Shown here piece after piece: positions 34,401-44,200 of a DNA stretch of 64,000 nt (its first letter is position 1; every line of letters begins with the position of its first letter). A program made the position numbers and the translations under genes. Under the pieces are notes generated by a model that saw only the letters and a program-made list of their open reading frames with translations, was not told the DNA's origin and did not search any database. Origin of the DNA: Planctomycetota bacterium (GTDB taxonomy: Bacteria > Planctomycetota > PLA2 > JAEUHO01); contig JAJDEN010000012.1 of the NCBI GenBank assembly GCA_029259775.1, positions 1 to 64,000 on the forward strand. The letters are read 5' to 3'.

Positions 34401-34629
34401 GGGCGAACGTCCCCAGCGGCCCGAGGGCCGTTACATGAAATTCCTCATGCTCGAGGATCTGCACGGGACGGTCGAGGTGACCCTGTTCCCCGACGCCTAC
34501 GCCCGGGCCGGGCACCGCCTCTCGGGTGCGGGCCCGTTCCTCGTGCGTGGCATCGTGCGCGACGATCACGGCTCCCTGACCCTGGATGCTCGCGACATCG
34601 TGAAGCTCGACGCGCCTCAGGCATCCTGA
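31423..34629 (+). CDS. dnaE2: Error-prone DNA polymerase III alpha-like subunit
   Basis: Non-essential C-family polymerase used in damage-induced mutagenesis. The 1068 residues have an N-terminal PHP domain (HFVHLDVHSAYSLLAGASS, near 25-45), the palm acidic motif CPDIDLDLDW near 398-407, a GRGSAANSIVAYALGI block, tandem helix-hairpin-helix region and a C-terminal OB fold (VKVAGWIVTDRRVR ... GTVEVTLFPDAY). Length and the early PHP start fit DnaE2 rather than the replicative DnaE1 (about 1150-1200). The usual partners imuA and imuB are not adjacent. AGGAGG lies 20 nt before the ATG, further than normal, and no closer in-frame start codon exists. Confidence 0.93.
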   Translation: MSNSASRPPTPSPRNPKKRAVREHFVHLDVHSAYSLLAGASSIESLVARASAQGHAALALTDTDGAYGLPLFQACCDAVEMQAIHGAEIHDPHLEGERAIVLAQGDTGYRSLCRLLTRRRLDERFSLIDDLPQHAEGLIVLTPSPTLLRQWAEDLAPDALYAEVIASAPETARRHLLETARGVERPLAGTHRVFFDHKRRHGLHRMLLAIGQLKFLREIQPGGVDRHGRPLDVAPPEAFIASPAEAARAFRDIPGAARATVEIAERCTYRFRKPKRPRLPALDPAMLGETETSITTDAAYARLAHLCLEGVTKRYGRIRPDVFARLERELRVIQMRGFSDYFLIVHGLAEFARARGIPAVGRGSAANSIVAYALGITSVDPLRFDLPFERFLSPARRDCPDIDLDLDWRGRDTVIEHAYDTYGDERVAMISTHITFQARSAVREAAKTLGLPPPEVSKLVKHLPWRLAGELDFRRLPPELAGIPVHEKPWSSLLRAAQALHGLPRHLSIHVGGIVIGDGRLDDSLPLERSAKGLVVTQYDMHGVEDTGLVKIDLLGNRGLAVIADVVRDARAFHDHALDLDTVPEDDEAAGKLLREGRTLGCFQVESPAMRNLVVRMDAHSQEDAMIALSLVRPGPSSSGMKDAYIRRRRGEEETPALHPAIDALFTSTYGVMLYQEDTLRAASAVAGFDLAQADLLRRALGKKRAPEDLPELEKAFRGGARERNVPQHVIDTVWDDIRRFSAYAYNKAHAATYSRISWQGLYLKSRYPAEFLAAVLRNRGGFYAPRAYVEEARRLGCRIELPCVNRSDVGALGRLGVLRLGLDQIKSLRQGTPEAVVRIREAQGPYLSPTDLLLRTDVEKAEVERLVLAGALDVFDRPRGELLWLLTLDFKRYVRARTERRERSSLFGPSSMLPPPRRIPVPPSYRTEELLAMEVEALGLTATCHPQELWAEAAKEAGAIPTTDLQGRVGRKVKVAGWIVTDRRVRVRPKAGGERPQRPEGRYMKFLMLEDLHGTVEVTLFPDAYARAGHRLSGAGPFLVRGIVRDDHGSLTLDARDIVKLDAPQAS

Positions 34630-34679
34630 GCGGTGAGCATGGGGTACACTCCCCGCGGAAGGTCAAGGAGCGGCCGTAC

Positions 34680-35273
34680 ATGCGCCGAAGCGTCGAAACC
34701 ACCAGCGAGATCCAGGCCCTCGAGCAGGAGATCCGCAAGAAGCAGGAACGCTTGGGCGAGTTGCTGCGCAACGTCGAGCCGGAGCCGGTCGAGGACTTCG
34801 AGCTGCGCGGTGAGGCCGGATCGGCCGTGATGCTCTCCAGCCTCTTCGGCGCGAAGAACGACCTCATCGTCATCCACAACATGGGCTCGCAGTGCCCCTA
34901 CTGCACGCTGTGGGCGGATGGCTTCAACGGCGTCCTGCGCCACCTCGAGGACCGCGCGGCGTTCGTCGTGGTCTCGCCGGACGACCCCGAACTCCAGATG
35001 CGGTTCGCGATGCGCCGCGGCTGGCGCTTCCGCATGCTCTCCAACGCCGAATCCGGCTTCACGGAGGCCATGGGTTTCACGACCGAGCACGAAGGCCGGA
35101 CCTACATGCTGCCCGGCTACTCGACCTTCCGACGCCGGGACGACGGCTCGATCACACGCGTCGCGCACGCACCCTTCGGTCCCGGCGACCCATACTGCTC
35201 GGTGTGGCACATCTTCGGTCTGCTGCCCGATGGCATCGGCGACTGGCAGCCGAAGTTCAACTACGAACTCTAG
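34680..35273 (+). CDS. DUF899-family thioredoxin-like protein with CPYC
   Basis: The 197-residue cytosolic protein has an N-terminal coiled coil (about 8-32) followed by a thioredoxin-like fold with the redox motif CPYC at 72-75 (NMGSQCPYCTLWADGFNG) and the family-typical end FGPGDPYCSVWHIFGLLPDGIGDWQPKF. DUF899 proteins are thought to be thiol oxidoreductases; substrates are unknown. The ATG at 34680 has AAGGAG 9 nt upstream. It begins 50 nt after dnaE2 on the same strand and ends 3 nt before the convergent 35277 gene. Confidence 0.85.
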   Translation: MRRSVETTSEIQALEQEIRKKQERLGELLRNVEPEPVEDFELRGEAGSAVMLSSLFGAKNDLIVIHNMGSQCPYCTLWADGFNGVLRHLEDRAAFVVVSPDDPELQMRFAMRRGWRFRMLSNAESGFTEAMGFTTEHEGRTYMLPGYSTFRRRDDGSITRVAHAPFGPGDPYCSVWHIFGLLPDGIGDWQPKFNYEL

Positions 35274-35276
35274 GCC

Positions 35277-36230
35277 CTACCCCTGCGGCGGGGTGGGCGG
35301 CGTGACCGCCTCCGGAGGCACGGCAGGCGCCGTGGGGGACGGAGGGGGCGGCGGCGGCACGGGATCATCGCCGTGCCCCACCGTCAGGTTCTTGGGTGCG
35401 CCCCGTCCACGCGGGATCGCAACGAGACCAGCGTGCTTGGTGACCGCGTCGACGCCGTGATTGCGCACGGCACTCTCGAGGGCCGCGACGCACGGCACCT
35501 CACGAGCCTTGGTGGTCGCGGCGCCGTAGCGCTTCTGGGCGACCTTCGCGTCGAGAAAGAAGAGCGCGCGCTGACCTCCGACATCGACGAAGTCCGGCTT
35601 CACGCCCTTGGCTACGTCGGCCGTGGAGACGATCGCCAAGTACCGGTCCTTGGTGCGATAGAGCCTGAGTCCGCGGCCGCCGATCGCGTCCGAGAGCGCG
35701 AAGCCCTCGACGACGGCCCACGTGCTGGCGCTCTTGCTGATCGGGAAGGCGCGCAACGTCACCGACGAGGCATCCTTGCGCAAGACGAGCAGGGGATCGC
35801 GGTTGCCCTGGCGCTCCCAGAGGTAGTCGCGGCGTGCCTTGACCGACGCCTTCATCACGCCCTTCAACTCGTCCTTGCCGACGCGGATGCGACCGGCGGT
35901 GGCGGCGAAGAGCGGCGCATGTTGGAGGGTCGCGTACCCCTCGACGAACTGCTTGCGTGACGACTCGAAGCGCACGGTGCTCCGAACCTGGATCAGGTCG
36001 TCCCAGCGCTTGACGACGCGGTGATCGGCGACGCGGCGGGAGATCCCACGCGACTCGACGAGTTGGCGCGACGTGCAATGCGGGCATTCGATCTTGGCGC
36101 AGTCACACACCAGGGAAGGCGGCTGCCAACTGCCCGGGCCTCGGTACGTACCGCCGTGGGCCAAGGCGTCGGCCGCCGAGAGCAGGAGTGCCGCGAAGAA
36201 GACAGGTACGACGAGCAGGGTGGTGCGCAT
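35277..36230 (-). CDS. Secreted Cys-containing protein with a proline-rich tail
   Basis: The 317 residues include a signal peptide (about 1-24, ADALA) and a mature start HGGTYRGPG, a phrase I associate with secreted planctomycete VIT/VWA-type proteins. A CDCAKIECPHC cluster (near 40-50) may bind a metal. The folded domain has LLVLRKDASSVTLRAFPIS and GLRLYRTKDRYLAIV. The tail is DDPVPPPPPPSPTAPAVPP. The ATG at 36230 follows GGAGGTTGATC. No vWA or VIT domain is present, so the function is open. Confidence 0.7.
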   Translation of the reverse strand: MRTTLLVVPVFFAALLLSAADALAHGGTYRGPGSWQPPSLVCDCAKIECPHCTSRQLVESRGISRRVADHRVVKRWDDLIQVRSTVRFESSRKQFVEGYATLQHAPLFAATAGRIRVGKDELKGVMKASVKARRDYLWERQGNRDPLLVLRKDASSVTLRAFPISKSASTWAVVEGFALSDAIGGRGLRLYRTKDRYLAIVSTADVAKGVKPDFVDVGGQRALFFLDAKVAQKRYGAATTKAREVPCVAALESAVRNHGVDAVTKHAGLVAIPRGRGAPKNLTVGHGDDPVPPPPPPSPTAPAVPPEAVTPPTPPQG

Positions 36231-36341
36231 GATCAACCTCCGCCCGCAGCAGAGCGAAGGCCGTACCGGAGCGCCGCCCGGCCCCGTGCCCACGAGTACC
36301 GCCTCGCGAAGTCACGTCACGGGAACGTAGGGCGTCGTCCG

Positions 36342-37076
36342 TTACGCGCGTGTCCCGACCTCGCGAAACGGCACCTCGCCGGGGACCCCGTCTGCGAAAC
36401 GGAACACCCGCGCCTGGGTGTCATCCTGGGGATGCGCGATCACGGCGCTGCACACCGTGCCTCGCCCCTGGCCCCGCTTGAGGATCCGATGGTCGCCGGG
36501 CAATACGGTGGTGTCGTCCCGCGCCAGGATCTCGAGACGCATCAGGGTCATGGCAATCGGCTCATCGACGACCGGAAGGCCGTCGGGCGGCGGGACGACC
36601 TCATCGAGCTCGTGCAGGTTCGTCACGGTGTGTGCGCCGGGCGCCAGCGGCAGCAAGACACCCTCACGCGGGTGGCCGGGGGTGCACGCGTCGTGACGGA
36701 CGACGAACGCGTGCTCCCCGTCAGCCAGCAGCAGGTTGAACCCGGCGTACGCCTCCCCGGCGAGGTGCTCCTGGACCCACGCCGCGGCGGACCGGGCGTC
36801 GGGATGCTGCAGCGCCTCGTACACGAGCAGGCCCCGGCTGCGCAAGCCGTCGCCGCCTTCAGGACCGCGGCGGTTCGTGATCGCCGCAACGAGGCCGGCG
36901 AAGTTCACGCCAAGCCAGGTCCCGCCCGCCTGCAGGTCACGCGGCGCGACGATCCCGTGCCCACCGGTGCGCAGGGTCGGTGCTTCGAAGGGCCGCTCGA
37001 ACGACTCGTCACGATTGGCGAGCAGAACGAGCGGATGCTCCGCGTTCATGCGGTGGTGGAGCAGGAGGAAGCACAT
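36342..37076 (-). CDS. NRDE/TANGO2-family protein
   Basis: The 244-residue protein starts MCFLLLHHRM and carries the family's namesake NRDE motif in LLANRDESFERP (about 19-30), with an N-terminal Cys2 that could act as an Ntn-type nucleophile. Other family blocks are AGGTWLGVNFAGLVAAITNRR, GFNLLLADG and TVCSAVIAHP. TANGO2 homologues have been linked to heme or lipid handling, and the bacterial role is uncertain. It is transcribed in the same direction as the PAS-GGDEF gene upstream, with 29 nt between. Confidence 0.88.
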   Translation of the reverse strand: MCFLLLHHRMNAEHPLVLLANRDESFERPFEAPTLRTGGHGIVAPRDLQAGGTWLGVNFAGLVAAITNRRGPEGGDGLRSRGLLVYEALQHPDARSAAAWVQEHLAGEAYAGFNLLLADGEHAFVVRHDACTPGHPREGVLLPLAPGAHTVTNLHELDEVVPPPDGLPVVDEPIAMTLMRLEILARDDTTVLPGDHRILKRGQGRGTVCSAVIAHPQDDTQARVFRFADGVPGEVPFREVGTRA

Positions 37077-37105
37077 ACGCGCAGTCTACGCGCAGCGGGC
37101 CCAGC

Positions 37106-38032
37106 CTAGACCGAGCCCTCGCCGACGACCTTGACGAGGTCATCGTTCGAGCGGGCGTCCTGCAGCGCTGCCTCGGCCACGCGGAACAGGTCCTCGAGGA
37201 TCTCGACGCCCTCCGAGCGGCTCGTCGCGCCGCCAATGTGGAGCGTCACGTTCATCGAGAGCTGCTCGACGGCGATGGGGTCGAGGGTCACGGCGTCGCG
37301 GATGCGGCGCGAGAGCGACATCGCCCCCTCGTAGTCCGCGTGGACGGCGACGACGACGAACTGATCCCCCGTGGAGCGACCCACGATGTCGTGATCGCGC
37401 ACGGTCGTCTTCAACCGGCGGGCGACGTTCTTGAGCACGCCGTCGGCGACGGCCGGTCCGTGCGTCGTGCGTACCTCGTCGAGGCCGGGTACGTCGACGA
37501 GGAGCAGCGTCAGTGGGCTCGCGAAGCGCTCGCAGCGGCTCCACTCGGAGGTCAAGCGCTCGAAGACCTGGATGCGGTTCCAGACGCCCGTGACGGGATC
37601 GATGAAGGGGACCTGGGTCAGCTCGAGCGTGATCTCGTCGAGCATGCGGGTCTGCGACTTCAACTCGGCACGGACGCGCTCGAGCGCGTGCTTGTCTGAC
37701 AGGCGGCCCCCGCGGGGGCGTCCGATACCTGCGACCATGCCGCCCTCGAGCGGGAAAAAGCGGTACTCGACCATGCGCGCGCGTCCGTCCGGATCGGTGT
37801 GCGGCACCTCGAGCATCACCTCACCACCACCGGCGGCCTTGACCAACTCGCCGATCACGCGGCTCTGCGCCTTGAGCGGCACGAGGTCCATGAAATCCAC
37901 GCCGACCTCGGCACCGAAGACCATCCGGCCAAACGCCGGGTTGTAGGCCTCGAGCGTCCTGTTGGCGCGCACGATGACGAAGAGATCGTTCGTGTCGCTG
38001 AAGATGCTGTGGAGGAGCTCGGCCTGTTGCAT
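37106..38032 (-). CDS. PAS-GGDEF protein with a degenerate GGDEF signature
   Basis: The 308 residues include a PAS-like sensor (about 5-115: HSIFSDTNDLFVIVRANRTLEAYNPAFGRMVFG), a short coiled coil, and a diguanylate-cyclase-like domain (about 145-300) with DPVTGVWNRIQVFERL and RDHDIVGRSTGDQFVVVAV. The catalytic GG(D/E)EF signature reads STGDQF, so cyclase activity is unlikely; it may bind GTP or c-di-GMP, or act as a scaffold. No EAL domain is present. It starts after the alpha-2-macroglobulin terminator region, where 38134-38147 holds an imperfect palindrome (CTACGCATATGTAG). Confidence 0.82.
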   Translation of the reverse strand: MQQAELLHSIFSDTNDLFVIVRANRTLEAYNPAFGRMVFGAEVGVDFMDLVPLKAQSRVIGELVKAAGGGEVMLEVPHTDPDGRARMVEYRFFPLEGGMVAGIGRPRGGRLSDKHALERVRAELKSQTRMLDEITLELTQVPFIDPVTGVWNRIQVFERLTSEWSRCERFASPLTLLLVDVPGLDEVRTTHGPAVADGVLKNVARRLKTTVRDHDIVGRSTGDQFVVVAVHADYEGAMSLSRRIRDAVTLDPIAVEQLSMNVTLHIGGATSRSEGVEILEDLFRVAEAALQDARSNDDLVKVVGEGSV

Positions 38033-38189
38033 GGGGTGCCCGCTGGAGGGAGACGGTGAAGCGCACGAAGCGCTGGAAGAATCATCGTAAGAGCGGCCCT
38101 GCTCCTTTAGCCCCGAATCGGGCCCTTCCAATGGACTACGCATATGTAGACACCCGCCCCTGCGGCCGATTCCCAAGCGCTGCTCGTGG

Positions 38190-38207
38190 TCGGCCCCTAG
38201 CGGCCGA
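38190..38207 (-). terminator. Hairpin enclosing the alpha-2-macroglobulin stop codon
   Basis: TCGGCC / GGCCGA, 6-bp stem with a 6-nt loop containing the stop (38199-38197). No U-tract follows. Confidence 0.35.
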
Positions 38208-41200
38208 TGGCGTAGCGATCGCCCGCCGAGACGACGACGAAGGGCGTGCTCCCAACCCCCGGCGCCTCGAACACGCCGCGTCCGTCCGTGAGACCGCGTG
38301 CGCGGATCGACGAGCCGTCGGACACGGTCACGTAGGCGCCGCGGGCGGCCTGGCCCTTGGCATCGGTCACGTAGACGCGCACCTTCTTGCCAAGACGCTG
38401 CAGCACGACCTTCAAGTCGCTGCGGATCACAAGGCTGCTTGTCTCGTGCCGCCCGGCCTTGGCCACGACGAGCCACACGCCGGCATCGGCACCCTTCACG
38501 GGCAGCGCGACGTCGGCGGCATGCTCTCCATGATCCGTATGGGCGGGGAACTCCGCCGTCCACTCGTGCGCCGGAACGATGCCCGAAAGATCGATCTTGT
38601 GCAGCCCCTCGAGCGTCTTTCGTACGGCGAACAGCACCTGGAGATCGACCGGGTAGGCCTTGAACGCGACCTTGCGGACGTTGCGGTAGCGAACAGGGAA
38701 GGTCGTCCCCGCCGCCAGCGGGCGCATCACGGTCTCCTCGAGCCGCAGGCGTTCCTCCGTCAGGAACGCGAGCGCCTCGCGGGCGTCCTCGACGCCCGAG
38801 GCCTTGCGGTACATCGCAATGGCCTTGTCCAAGTCGCCCTGCACATGGTGGACGCGCGCCAGGACGTGGTAGGCGCGGCTGCGGAACGGACTCCAGTCGT
38901 ACGAGTGGCCGTTGCCGCGGAACTTCTTGCTCACGAGCGGTTCGGCCGCGGCTCGCACCTGCTTCGCCGCCTCCTCTGTCGGCTTCTCCTCGAAGCGACG
39001 GAAGCGTGTGTCGGCCAGGAAGTACCACGTGTCGTCGCGGTAGCGGCTGTCAGCGAAACGCCGCAGGAAGGCCTCGGCGGACGTCGCCGCGCCATCGAGG
39101 TCGCCCGCGCGGCTCAGTGCTTCGACGAGCGCGTAGCTCGCGGGATCCGCCATCGAGTTACCTGCGAAGTGGGCCGTCAGGCTCCAGAGCGCATCCAGCG
39201 TCTCCTCGTCCATGGGCCGACCCGTCTCGCCAGCGCGTCCCTCGGGCCGCGGCAGCTCGCGGTAGCGGCGTGCGCGCTGGAACGCGGCCTGGGCGGTGGC
39301 GTTGCTGATGGGGAAGGCCTTGAGGCGTTCGCCCAGGTGGTCGAGTCCCTCGACCTCACGGCCGCGACCGGCGAGAGCCTGCAGCCAACCTCCCTCCAGC
39401 GTGAACCCGCGAGCGATCAGCTCGCGGAACAAGCCGTTGGCGACCTCGGGCTCGCCGACGCCCTCGTAGGCAAACGCGATCGCACGGGCCGTGTCGATGT
39501 CACCCGGGATCCGCTGGCGGTTGCGACGCACGAGCTCCTCACGGGCACGCACGATCTCCTTGTGATCCTTTTGCTCGATCGCGGCGCGCAACAGATGGGC
39601 CTCGATCTCCTCGATGATCACGTCCCGAAGCGGCTGGTCCTTGCGCAAGGCGCGGAGCATCTTGCGCGCCTCCGACCACTGCTTCGCGGCGATGAGCCGC
39701 TTGGCTTCGCCGTAGAGCTCGTCGGGCGTCGGGCCCTGCTCGGCGGCCGGGGCCCGCGCCGCGTCGGGCATCAACACGCGCACCGTGCGGCCCTTGGCGC
39801 GGCCATGGACCTCGGGGGTGTACATCGCGTAGGCGGTCGTGCCCAGCGCCGTGAAGGTGCCGAGATGGGTCGCCTGCAGCACGTACTCCAGCGTGATCGT
39901 GCCGCGCTTGACGCTGCTCAAGAAGAACACCTGCCGATTGTCACGGCGCTCCTGCCACGCGTACGGGCCACGGGTCGTAGCGGCAAGCACCTCGAAGCCC
40001 GCCGGCAGCGGATCTTCGACGAGCACGAACTCGAGATCACGCGGCGCCGTCACCTTGAGGCGCACGAGCATGCGGTCACCACTGCCGACGCTCTCCAAGT
40101 CCTCGGGCTCGATCTTGGGGCGCATGCCCTCCCGCAAGATCGTGAAGCCCGGCTTCACCTTCACGGGCTTGCCGGGCAGGGGGGCTTCCTCGGGGTCGAG
40201 GTAGCGGCGGGCCAGCGTGAGGCCGTGCGTGTCTGCGGGGAGATCCTCCGAAGCCACGACACTCTCGAGGCGTAGGGACCAGTGCAGATCGCCTTGTCCC
40301 GCGAGGCGGAAGCCGACGCGGTGGCGGCCCGCCGACAGGCCGGCCGCCTCGACCAGCGTGAAACGGCGGTCGGCGAGGGCCAACGGACCGGCGCCCGTCT
40401 TGACCTGGCGCACGACCTGGCCGTCGAGCAGCACCTCGACGGTGCCGCCGAAGCCTTGCCCGCGGCCCACGAGAACCCAGCGCGCAGCGGCGCCCACGAA
40501 CGCGCCGGCGGCCTTGGTGGAGCCGAACGCACCCTTGGGACGGTTGGCGAGGAGCCAACCCATGCCGCGCTCGGCGTGCGGGCCGGCGACCTTGTTCGCC
40601 AGGAGCGCCTCGACGGCCAGCGCCGTCGCCTCGGCGTCGCTGCCGGTGAAGCAGTGGCCCTGGATCGCCTTCCAGTAGGTCACGCCATCCTTCTCGACGC
40701 GTCGCTCGAGCAGGAGACGCACGAGCTCGTCGCTGTCGAAGCCGCGATCGAGCCGGTGCGCGGCCAGGGCGAGCCATGCGAGGCCGTTGACGCTCAGGTC
40801 CTCGCCGCGTCGCCGGAACGTCGTGGCGTAGGCCTGTGTGTTGATCGTGCCGGCTTCAGCGAGCGCCAGATGACCGAGGGCGCGTGCATCTTCGGTGCCG
40901 CCCACGATCAAGCGCATGAGCGCGGTGCGTGCGCGGTCGATGTTGCTCTTCAGCATCGGCACGCCGCTGTCGCGCGCGGCGACGAGGCCGCGCAGGGCGT
41001 AGGCGGTCATGCGCAGATCGCTCCCGCTGCGGAACCAACCGAACGAGCCGTCGTCGTTCTGGAGGTTGCGCAACCGCGCGGCGCCGCGCTTGGCGCCTGC
41101 GCGCAGGGCCTGGATGCGACCCGCCTCCAAGCTGCCGGCCCCCTCGAGTGCGGCTAGAGCCTGGAGCGCAGGCAGGAAGCGGTTGACCGTCTGCTCGACG

Positions 41201-44200
41201 CATCCGTAGGGGAAGAGGTCGAGGTAGAGCATCGCGTCCATGACGGCGTCGCTCACACCGGGGTAGAGCATCACGGTCAGCTTGTTCGTACCGGGCACGA
41301 CGCCCTCGGGAACGTCGAGGAACGTCTCCTGGAGCGCGCCTTGGCTCGTGTTGCTGCTGCCGCTGCGGGCGTCGAAGACCTTCAGTCCACGGGCGAGCGC
41401 GCCGAGCTTGACCTCGACAGCATCTCCGACGGGCGCCGCGCCGACGCTCGCTTCGATGCGGATCGGGCCGGGCGTGCGCGAGGCGAACGTGCGATCGGAG
41501 ATTGCGCGGCCGCCTGCCGGGATCGAGAGCGATTCGTCCTTGCCGCCTAGATCCACGCCCTCGGCATCGACGCGCACGGTGACCTCCACCGCGTCGCCCG
41601 TGTTGTTGTGCACGGCCGTAGGGATGACGAGTTCATCGCCCTGCGTCAGGAAGCGCGGCGGATCGACCCGCACCAGCAGGTTGCGACGAGCGACGACGGA
41701 GCCGCGGCCCGCGCCGACGAGCGCGGCGCGTGAGACGCCGCGCACCGTCGCGCGCCAGCGCGTGAGATTGTCGGGCAGCTTCACCTTGACCGTGGCCTTG
41801 CCATCCTTGCCGGTGACGACGTCGGGCTGCCACGCCGCGGTATCCGCGAAGGACTTGCGAATCTCGAAGGAACCAAAGGCCTCGAACCCCAAGGATGCCA
41901 CGACCTTCCGCACCGCCGCGAAGCTCGCCTGGCCCTCGGCGGCCTGGAAGCGATCCATCAAGACCTGCATCTCGGCGCGCTTGGAGAACTCGTCCGTCGA
42001 ACCGCTCGCAAGGGACGGACGCCGCATGCCGGGCGGCACGGCGCCGCCGGGTCCGCTGTACTGTCCGCCTCCGCCGCGACCGCCGAGACTTCCGCCGGAG
42101 CCCCCACCGATGCCCACGGTGCCCGGCGATGTCGGAGCCGGAGGCATGTCGGCGTTCTTCTCGCCCGCACGGCGGTCCGCGGCACCGGGCTTCTTGTTCT
42201 TACGAGAGCGCAACTTGGCGTCGGACAAGCCGTCCATCTCGGCCTCCGCCATGTCCGCCATGGGCGCATCGCTCGGCTCGTTGCTCGCCAGGCGCTTGAG
42301 CGCAGCGTCGAGGCTCTTGTCGGCCTCGGCCTTCACCCGCATCTCACCGAGCATCGCGCGCGCGTCCCACGAACGCGGGTCGGCTTGCAAGGCAAGCAGG
42401 GCCTGACGAACGGCCGCGTTCGCGTCACCCCGGCGGAGCGCCTCACGCGCAAGCCGGACGGCGCTACGCGCGAACACACGCTTGGCGTCGCCGCCGCGTG
42501 CCGCGGTGTCGGCCAGCAGGTCCTTGCTGGTCTCGCGCGTGGTTCCGTAGAAGCGCGTCCCGAGTGAGGACGCACTGACGACGACGTTCACGCGACGCTT
42601 GTCGTAGAAGTAGGGCCGGATCGGCGGTGCCTTGTCGCGCGCCACGGCGAACACGGTCTCGTCCACCAGGGCCACGCCCAGCGCGGCCTCGACAGGATTG
42701 CCGTTGGCGTCCTTGGCCGTCAGCGTGACCTCGACCTCGGAGCCGGGCAGGGCCACCCTGGGGTTGATCTCGACCCCGACGTCGAGATGGCGCAGGACCA
42801 CGACCTCGGTCTGGGCCTCGAGCAGCTTGTCCGTGCCGGGGATCGCGACCTTGAAGAACACGTTCGGGGCGTGCTTGCCCTCGAGCGGGAGCTCCAGCAG
42901 CGTGCTGCCGCTGGTCAGGTCGATGAAGCGGTAGTCGAGCACCTGCTCGCCTTCGTAGGTGAGCAACGCCTTGCCGCGGCTGACCGGGCTGTGGAGCAGC
43001 ACCTCGGCGGTCTCGCCCTCCTTGTGCAACGTGCGCGCGGCGAGGAGGCGCGCGTCCTTGCTGAGGTCCTCGGCTTCACCGCTGGCCTCCAGGTTGGTGA
43101 AGGCCGTGACGAGTTCCCCGCGGCTCTTGCTGCGCCAGCGCAGGCGGTAGCGGCCGGGCTTGTCGAGGCTGAGGCGGATCTCGGCCTCGCCTTCGGCGTC
43201 CGTCGTGAGGGTGTAGGAGCCGACCTCGACCTCCTCCTCGTTGACGTACCGACCATGCCAGCCGCCACCCCGTCCGCCGGGAGCGGGCGGCGAGGGGCGA
43301 CGCTCCACGGCGGACGTTGTGCGGCGTACACGCAGGAGCAGCAGCGTGCCCGAGCGGGAGACGGCGCGCTCGCGCGCGTCCACCGTACGGACGCGGGCGA
43401 TGACCTGCTGCTTCGGGCGGTAGACCTTGCGATCCGCGCGCACGACGGCCATGTGATCGGCTCGGGTGATCGGAATGCGGTCCTCGGCAACGATCCAGCG
43501 CCGCGTGACGTCCATCGCGCTCGCGCGCACGACGTACTCGGCGTCGTCATCGCGCTCCTGCGTCTCGAACATGATCTCGGCACGGCCGCGGCCGTCGGTA
43601 CGGACCTCGCCACGCGTGACGATGGCCATGCGTGCGCTTGGTGCCGGGGGGAACCCAGACGGGGGCGCGGCCGGATCGTTGCGGGCCGTGGGATCGTCGC
43701 GGAAGTACCACGAGTAGTCCTCGGCCGCGGAGGCGGTATAGACCTTCGACCGGCGCCACACCTCGTAGCGCACCGGCGCATCGGCCACGGCACCGCCGAA
43801 CGCGTAGGTGAGGTCGATCGTCGCCTGGACCTTGTCACCCGTCAGGTACACGGGCTTCGACGGTGTGAGCTTGATCGTGAACTCGGGCTTGCGGAACTCC
43901 TGGACCTCGAACGTGCCCTCCCAGACCCCGCGCTTGTCGATGATCAACTGCACGCGCCAGGCGCCGAGGGGCGCCGCGCCGTCGACGAGGAACTCACCGT
44001 GGAACGTGCCGAAGTCCGAGGACGTCGTCTTCTCCTCGAACACCTGCTGACCGCGAGGATCGTAGATCCGCACGCGGCCGTCGCGCTTGGCCGGCGCGGC
44101 GTACGCCCCGCCGTAGGCCTGCATGAAGATGCCGCGCCACGACACCTTGGCTCCGGGGCGGTAGACCGGACGGTCGGTGTAGAGGTAGGCCTTGCTGCGG

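Noticed and set aside
31813..34569. Minus-strand open frame of 918 codons
   Set aside because: Antisense shadow of dnaE2; no recognisable motif.
38134..38147. CTACGCATATGTAG as a third copy of the dinB/dnaE2 motif
   Set aside because: It shares only TACGCATAT and needs an indel to align further; it lies about 100 nt from the PAS-GGDEF start.
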